The notes under the pieces were generated by a model. That model searched no databases and was not told the origin of the DNA. It worked only from the letters and a program-made list of their open reading frames with translations. Below, piece after piece: positions 60,120 through 64,000 of a stretch of 64,000 nt of DNA. The stretch is from Candidatus Melainabacteria bacterium. GTDB taxonomy: Bacteria > Cyanobacteriota > Vampirovibrionia > Obscuribacterales > Obscuribacteraceae. Where the stretch lies: contig PLXC01000059.1 of the NCBI GenBank assembly GCA_003151275.1, positions 73,241 to 137,240 on the forward strand, in the 5' to 3' direction. The stretch's first letter is position 1. Each line of letters opens with the position of its first letter. A program made the position numbers and the translations under genes.

Positions 60120-60565
60120 AGACGCGCACAGTCGGACTTTCCGACCGCTGTTGACTATCTTTGCTCTGGCGTTAGTACGTTTAAGCGACCGATTGCACTG
60201 CTTCTCTAAGATTTCCAGAAATGTCAGTCGAGCAAGCGCGATCAAAAGCCGCCTGCAACTTCGTCCCGGCTTGGTACTGCAGCCACAGGGCGATGATAAC
60301 CAGTAGTCTGAATAACTGTTGCTCGGTCACTGCTTGTCAGCTCAAATTCACACGTCTCATCTCGAAAGGCAAGGTAGATATCCAAGAACTCTGTTGATGT
60401 TACCTTTCCGACTAGCTCAACTTAAGAGCTGAAGCCACTTCCCGTTTAAGCCAGAGGGCGCTGGGGCACTAAATCTATGCGGGTCTCTAAACGATAGCGG
60501 CGTCCTTCATATGGGCATCTTCCAATAGAGTGCCAACTCCGCACGGAAGCAAGGATATAAAACGC
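60120..60565. other. Non-coding gap between the PilB-like gene and pilB
   Basis: No gene was found in 446 bases and no leftover of a Walker or ATPase sequence, so the PilB-like gene was not simply split by a stop codon. A small hairpin GTCGGA-CTT-TCCGAC lies at 60131-60145 just after the stop. Confidence 0.45.
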
Positions 60566-62632
60566 ATGGCTCTAATCAAAAAGGAAATCGGCGAATTACT
60601 TGTAGACAACGGTCTCATAACTGCTGATGAGCTGAAAATTGTTCAGCAAGAAAGAAGGAAGACCGGTGAACCAATCAGTTTAATTCTTTCCAGACTTGGC
60701 CTTGCAAACGAAACTCACTTAAAAAATGCCCTTGAACTACAGTTCAATTGCAATTACATCAGCCTTGCTAAAAACAAACCCGACTATGCCGCAATGGACC
60801 TGCTGCCTGAAAAATTGATCCGCCAGCATCAAGTGGTGCCTCTATCTCAAGATGGCGCGGAACTTGTCATTGCCATGGTCAATCCCAACAACTTGATTGC
60901 TTTAGACGACATCAAATACAGGTTGAAAGGGATTCGAATCAAACCTATGGTTTGCACCGAAGACGACTTCCAACACTTTATGGAAACAGTCTATGCTCAC
61001 AAACAAGAGGAGTTGCATCAAGCCGGAGAGGCTCTCGCAGACCAAACATTCATCGAGTCAGAAGTTGATTTAAGCACCCTCGATGTGATGTTCGAAAATG
61101 ATGATGAAATTAACGACCTTGATCTGGCCAAACAAGCACAAGATGCTCCAATTGTGCATCTAGCCAATCAAATTCTGGCCAAAGCAATCAAGAAAAGATG
61201 CTCAGATATTCACGTTGAGCCTCAGGATAAACACGTCACCGTGCGATATCGCCTCGATGGCGTTCTGTTCGTCGACCGAAAGTTGCCCAAAGCAGTCATG
61301 GCGGCGCTCGTTTCCAGATACAAAATCATGGCGGACTTGGACATAGCCGAAAGGCGCCTGCCACAAGATGGTCGCATTAGAGTGCGCTTTTCAGGAAAAG
61401 ACATTGATTTCCGCGTTTCGTCGATTCCGAGCAAACACGGCGAAAAGGTCGTTATGCGTATCCTCGATAAAAGTACGACCACCCTCGGTCTCGAGAGTTT
61501 AGTGACCGACCCCGCCACCCTAGAGTTGGTGCGCGACATGGTCAGCAAACCGTACGGCATTATTTTTGTCACCGGACCGACAGGTTCCGGAAAAACGACA
61601 ACGCTCTATTCGGCACTAGCAGAACGAAATACACCGGAAGTGAATATCGTCACAGCCGAAGACCCGATTGAGTACGATATGCACGGTATCACTCAAGTTC
61701 AGGTACTGCGAGAAAAAGGACTGGACTTCGCTCGCATACTTCGTTCATTTTTGCGGCAAGATCCAGACATCATGCTTGTTGGTGAAACTCGGGATAGAGA
61801 AACTGCAAAAATAGCCGTGGAAGCGGCTCTCACTGGTCACCTAGTCTTCACAACCTTACACACGAATGACGCCCCTGGATGTATCACCAGATTAGCTGAA
61901 ATGGAGGTGGACCCATATTTGGTGGCTTCTGCCACCATCGGCGTGATTGCTCAAAGATTGGTGCGCCGCATATGCAGCGAGTGCAGAGTCGAGTACGTGC
62001 CGGAACGCACCACCTTGGAGTATTTGGGGCTCTTAGAAAAGACTCAAGAACGTGTCTCTGAACCGATTGCACAATACTATCACCTTAATTTGAATGAGGA
62101 TGGACTGCCAATTTTCGCCCATGGCACCGGATGCGATGCCTGTAACAGTACCGGTTACAAAAACCGAGTCGGTGTTTTTGAAGTAATGAGATTAAATGAT
62201 GAAATCCGCGACCTGGCCGCTAAGGGCTCGACCACATCGATGATCCGTTTTGCTGCCAAGCAATCAGGAATGGTACCTTTGAAAGATTACAGTTTGAGGT
62301 TAGTCGGGCAGGGATTAACGACGCCTGAAGAAGTGATTCGGGTCACCCTGGCTGACACCACAGGTGAAGACACCCTTTGCAGTAAATGTCGCAATCCTGT
62401 CGGCGACGATTTTATTAAGTGTCCATTTTGCCAGCATGAGCTGAAAACGTCCTGCACCAGATGCGGCACTATGCAACTAGAGGGATGGGCGAGCTGTCCA
62501 AAGTGCGGATTAACGAAAGAAGAAGCAAATCAAGAAATGTGTTGCCACGGCTGTGAGGCGGAAATTTCCGGAGATTGGCACATGTGCCCATACTGCCAGA
62601 CACCACGGCATCCGCTCGAACGCGTTAGTTAG
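60566..62632 (+). CDS. pilB: Type IV pilus assembly ATPase PilB with C-terminal zinc ribbons
   Basis: PilB powers pilus extension at the inner membrane. The 688-residue protein has an N-terminal MshEN domain (IGELLVDNGLITADELKIVQ), an N2 domain (CSDIHVEPQDKHVTVRYRLD) and a GspE-type ATPase. The ATPase shows Walker A FVTGPTGSGKTTTLYSALAE, Asp box EDPIEYDMHGITQVQ, Walker B DPDIMLVGETRDRET, His box HLVFTTLHTNDAPG, and the C4 zinc motif (CSECR...CDACNSTGY). Unusually, about 95 more residues carry two to three zinc ribbons (CSKC...CPFC, CTRC...CPKC, CHGC...CPYC). ATG 60566 follows AAGGA; a GTG at 60530 is less likely. pilT follows 23 bases later. Confidence 0.95.
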   Translation: MALIKKEIGELLVDNGLITADELKIVQQERRKTGEPISLILSRLGLANETHLKNALELQFNCNYISLAKNKPDYAAMDLLPEKLIRQHQVVPLSQDGAELVIAMVNPNNLIALDDIKYRLKGIRIKPMVCTEDDFQHFMETVYAHKQEELHQAGEALADQTFIESEVDLSTLDVMFENDDEINDLDLAKQAQDAPIVHLANQILAKAIKKRCSDIHVEPQDKHVTVRYRLDGVLFVDRKLPKAVMAALVSRYKIMADLDIAERRLPQDGRIRVRFSGKDIDFRVSSIPSKHGEKVVMRILDKSTTTLGLESLVTDPATLELVRDMVSKPYGIIFVTGPTGSGKTTTLYSALAERNTPEVNIVTAEDPIEYDMHGITQVQVLREKGLDFARILRSFLRQDPDIMLVGETRDRETAKIAVEAALTGHLVFTTLHTNDAPGCITRLAEMEVDPYLVASATIGVIAQRLVRRICSECRVEYVPERTTLEYLGLLEKTQERVSEPIAQYYHLNLNEDGLPIFAHGTGCDACNSTGYKNRVGVFEVMRLNDEIRDLAAKGSTTSMIRFAAKQSGMVPLKDYSLRLVGQGLTTPEEVIRVTLADTTGEDTLCSKCRNPVGDDFIKCPFCQHELKTSCTRCGTMQLEGWASCPKCGLTKEEANQEMCCHGCEAEISGDWHMCPYCQTPRHPLERVS

Positions 62633-62655
62633 GTAGTTTAGAAAATTGGAGCGCA

Positions 62656-63786
62656 ATGCTAGAAATTCAGGAACTGCTGCAGCTCGTTTTTGACAGAGCC
62701 GCTTCCGACCTTCACCTAAAAGCGGGGCAGCCCCCGATTATCCGCGTTGCCGGCAAATTGATCAAATCGACGCTCAACCCACTGAGCAAAGATGAAGTGC
62801 AGCGCTTGATTTTTTCTATAATTACAACCGAGCAACGAAAAAGTCTGGAGCAGAATTACGAATTAGATTGCAGTTTCGGATTGGATGGCATTGGTCGCTT
62901 CCGAGTCAACGTATATAAAGATAGAGGCTCGTATGCTGCCGCACTGCGCGTAGTGGCAACACGAATCCCCTCCCTGGACGAATTGGGTCTGCCCCCAATT
63001 TGCAAAGAAATCACACAAAAGCCCCGCGGCTTGATTTTGATCACTGGTGGGACGGGACAAGGCAAATCGACAACGTTGGCTTCAATGATTGATTGGATCA
63101 ACGAAAATCGCTCCGAACATATTCTTACAATTGAAGACCCGATTGAATTTATCCATCTAAACAAACGCTCCGTTCTCAGTCAAAGAGAGTTGGGACAAGA
63201 TACCAAGAGCTTCGCCAACGCGCTTAAAGCCGCGCTGCGTGAAGATCCTGACGTAATCATGGTTGGCGAAATGCGCGATCTTGATACCATTCATCTGGCC
63301 TTGACGGCAGCAGAAACGGGTCATCTTGTCTTTGGCACCGTGCATACATCGTCAGCCGCTCAAAGCATCGATCGGGTGATCGATGTTTTTCCTCCTGATC
63401 AGCAGCAACAAATCCGAATTATGCTCTCCAATGGGCTTGTGGCCATCGTCAGTCAGACCCTGCTACCGCGGCTGCAGGAATCAGCTGGTGGCAACCCCGT
63501 CACCAAAGGAAGAATTCTGGCCGCCGAAATTTTGCTGAACACACCGGCGATCGCTAATTTGATCCGAGAATCAAAGACGCCGCAAATTTACTCGACAATG
63601 CAGATGGGCGGCGCACTTGGAATGCAGACGCTGGAGGCATCGCTTGCCGGACTCGTCAAAAATGGATTGATAAGTATGTCCGAGGCCATGGCGAAAACTA
63701 CTCGACCTGAGGATTTAGAAAGATTGTTCAGCCCGGCGTCAAAAGCTCAAATAACACCGAATCGAAACTATGGCGGCAGGTTCTAA
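62656..63786 (+). CDS. pilT: Twitching-motility retraction ATPase PilT
   Basis: PilT depolymerises the pilus to generate pulling force. The 376-residue protein has FDRAASDLHLKAGQPPIIRV, Walker A TGGTGQGKSTTLASMIDWIN (with Gln in place of the usual Ser), EDPIEFIHLNKRSVLSQREL, DPDVIMVGEMRDLDTIHLAL, GHLVFGTVHTSSAAQSIDRV and the AIRNLIRE-type motif NLIRESKTPQIYS. Its length is normal. ATG 62656 follows TTGGAG. It lies between pilB and pilC, so pilus extension, retraction and platform genes form one operon. Confidence 0.95.
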   Translation: MLEIQELLQLVFDRAASDLHLKAGQPPIIRVAGKLIKSTLNPLSKDEVQRLIFSIITTEQRKSLEQNYELDCSFGLDGIGRFRVNVYKDRGSYAAALRVVATRIPSLDELGLPPICKEITQKPRGLILITGGTGQGKSTTLASMIDWINENRSEHILTIEDPIEFIHLNKRSVLSQRELGQDTKSFANALKAALREDPDVIMVGEMRDLDTIHLALTAAETGHLVFGTVHTSSAAQSIDRVIDVFPPDQQQQIRIMLSNGLVAIVSQTLLPRLQESAGGNPVTKGRILAAEILLNTPAIANLIRESKTPQIYSTMQMGGALGMQTLEASLAGLVKNGLISMSEAMAKTTRPEDLERLFSPASKAQITPNRNYGGRF

Positions 63787-63789
63787 GCG

Positions 63790-64000
63790 ATGGTGGATTT
63801 TACTTATAAAGTACGCGACTCACAAGGGCGCATCCAAGAATCTTTAGCCCAGGCTGATTCATCGGCGATCTTAAGAGCGCGGCTGACGTCACGTGGATTA
63901 GACGTCATCGAAATATCTGCTAAGGCGCCAGGCGTCAATTTCCGCGAACTTTGGGACAAAGCAAATGGACTTTTTGAAACCGTAGCCCTCAAGGACATGG
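63790..64000 (+). CDS. pilC: Type IV pilus platform protein PilC, N-terminal part (runs off the window)
   Basis: Seventy residues are visible from ATG 63790: DFTYKVRDSQGRIQESLAQA and LRARLTSRGLDVIEISA, then the start of a cytoplasmic helical domain. This is the N-terminal opening typical of PilC/GspF, the inner-membrane platform that couples the motor ATPases to the pilus. It starts three bases after the pilT stop and continues past base 64000. Confidence 0.85.
   Translation, partial: MVDFTYKVRDSQGRIQESLAQADSSAILRARLTSRGLDVIEISAKAPGVNFRELWDKANGLFETVALKDM

Noticed and set aside
34750..63554. HIP1 octamers GCGATCGC as a cyanobacterial marker
   Set aside because: Sites exist (34750, 44834 and 63547), but only a few were noticed, far from the enrichment seen in many photosynthetic cyanobacteria.
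1..64000. CRISPR arrays, rRNA, prophage or insertion sequences
   Set aside because: No regular spacer-repeat array, rRNA blocks, integrase, transposase or phage structural genes were seen on either strand.

Overview
The window reads as chromosomal DNA of a free-living, non-photosynthetic bacterium of roughly balanced base composition, with many GTG and TTG starts behind good Shine-Dalgarno sites. My best guess, by inference only, is a deep non-photosynthetic relative of cyanobacteria (Vampirovibrionia/Obscuribacterales-like) or another Gram-negative of similar gene content. The supporting features are PilB/PilT/PilC type IV pilus motors, secreted proteins with long low-complexity tails, a CHASE2 kinase, MBOAT/SGNH acylation genes and the absence of photosynthesis genes. 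No rRNA, tRNA, insertion sequence, prophage or CRISPR array was seen.

Layout. 1-1.2 kb: remnants of a [NiFe]-hydrogenase locus (a 5'-truncated large subunit on the minus strand, and a short TPR/NHL piece on the plus strand). 1.2-8.3 kb: a tight hydrogenase maturation operon hypF-hypC-SIS-hypD-hypE-hypA-hypB with overlapping starts. 8.3-12.3 kb: a REC-HisKA protein without an ATPase domain, a small exported protein, and three paralogous leucine-rich-variant/HEAT-like repeat proteins among repeats and hairpins. 12.3-18 kb: two paralogous acyltransferases (one with a lost active-site motif), ybaB-recR, bpt and dxs. 18-35.7 kb: response regulators, many secreted proteins, a VIT/vWA protein, a CHASE2 two-component pair with a secreted third gene, and an amino-acid permease. 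35.9-45.5 kb: dnaX, acylphosphatase, a J-domain protein, der, plsY, an HtrA protease and an OmpR-type regulator. 46-52 kb: an MBOAT acyltransferase followed by three tandem SGNH-like partners and a PDZ protein. 52-58.5 kb: a PTP-like/SUI1 fusion, a MazEF-type toxin-antitoxin pair, and larC-larE-larB for the nickel-pincer cofactor. 59-64 kb: an ATPase-less PilB-like protein, then pilB, pilT and the start of pilC.

Themes. Two separate nickel-enzyme assembly pathways (Hyp and Lar) lie in the window, but neither has an intact client enzyme here: the hydrogenase large subunit is truncated and no larA is visible. Several genes look like regulatory or scaffold derivatives of enzymes that have lost their catalytic part (REC-HisKA, the second acyltransferase, the PilB-like protein, the PTP-like domain).

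The most striking non-coding signal is a 24-bp palindrome (half-site ATTTTTACCGAT) present seven times, all in intergenic DNA, five copies with an intact core and two degenerate. A second, roughly 130-160 bp dispersed repeat occurs twice in inverted orientation (about 20.13 kb and 41.28 kb), each time near a copy of the palindrome.
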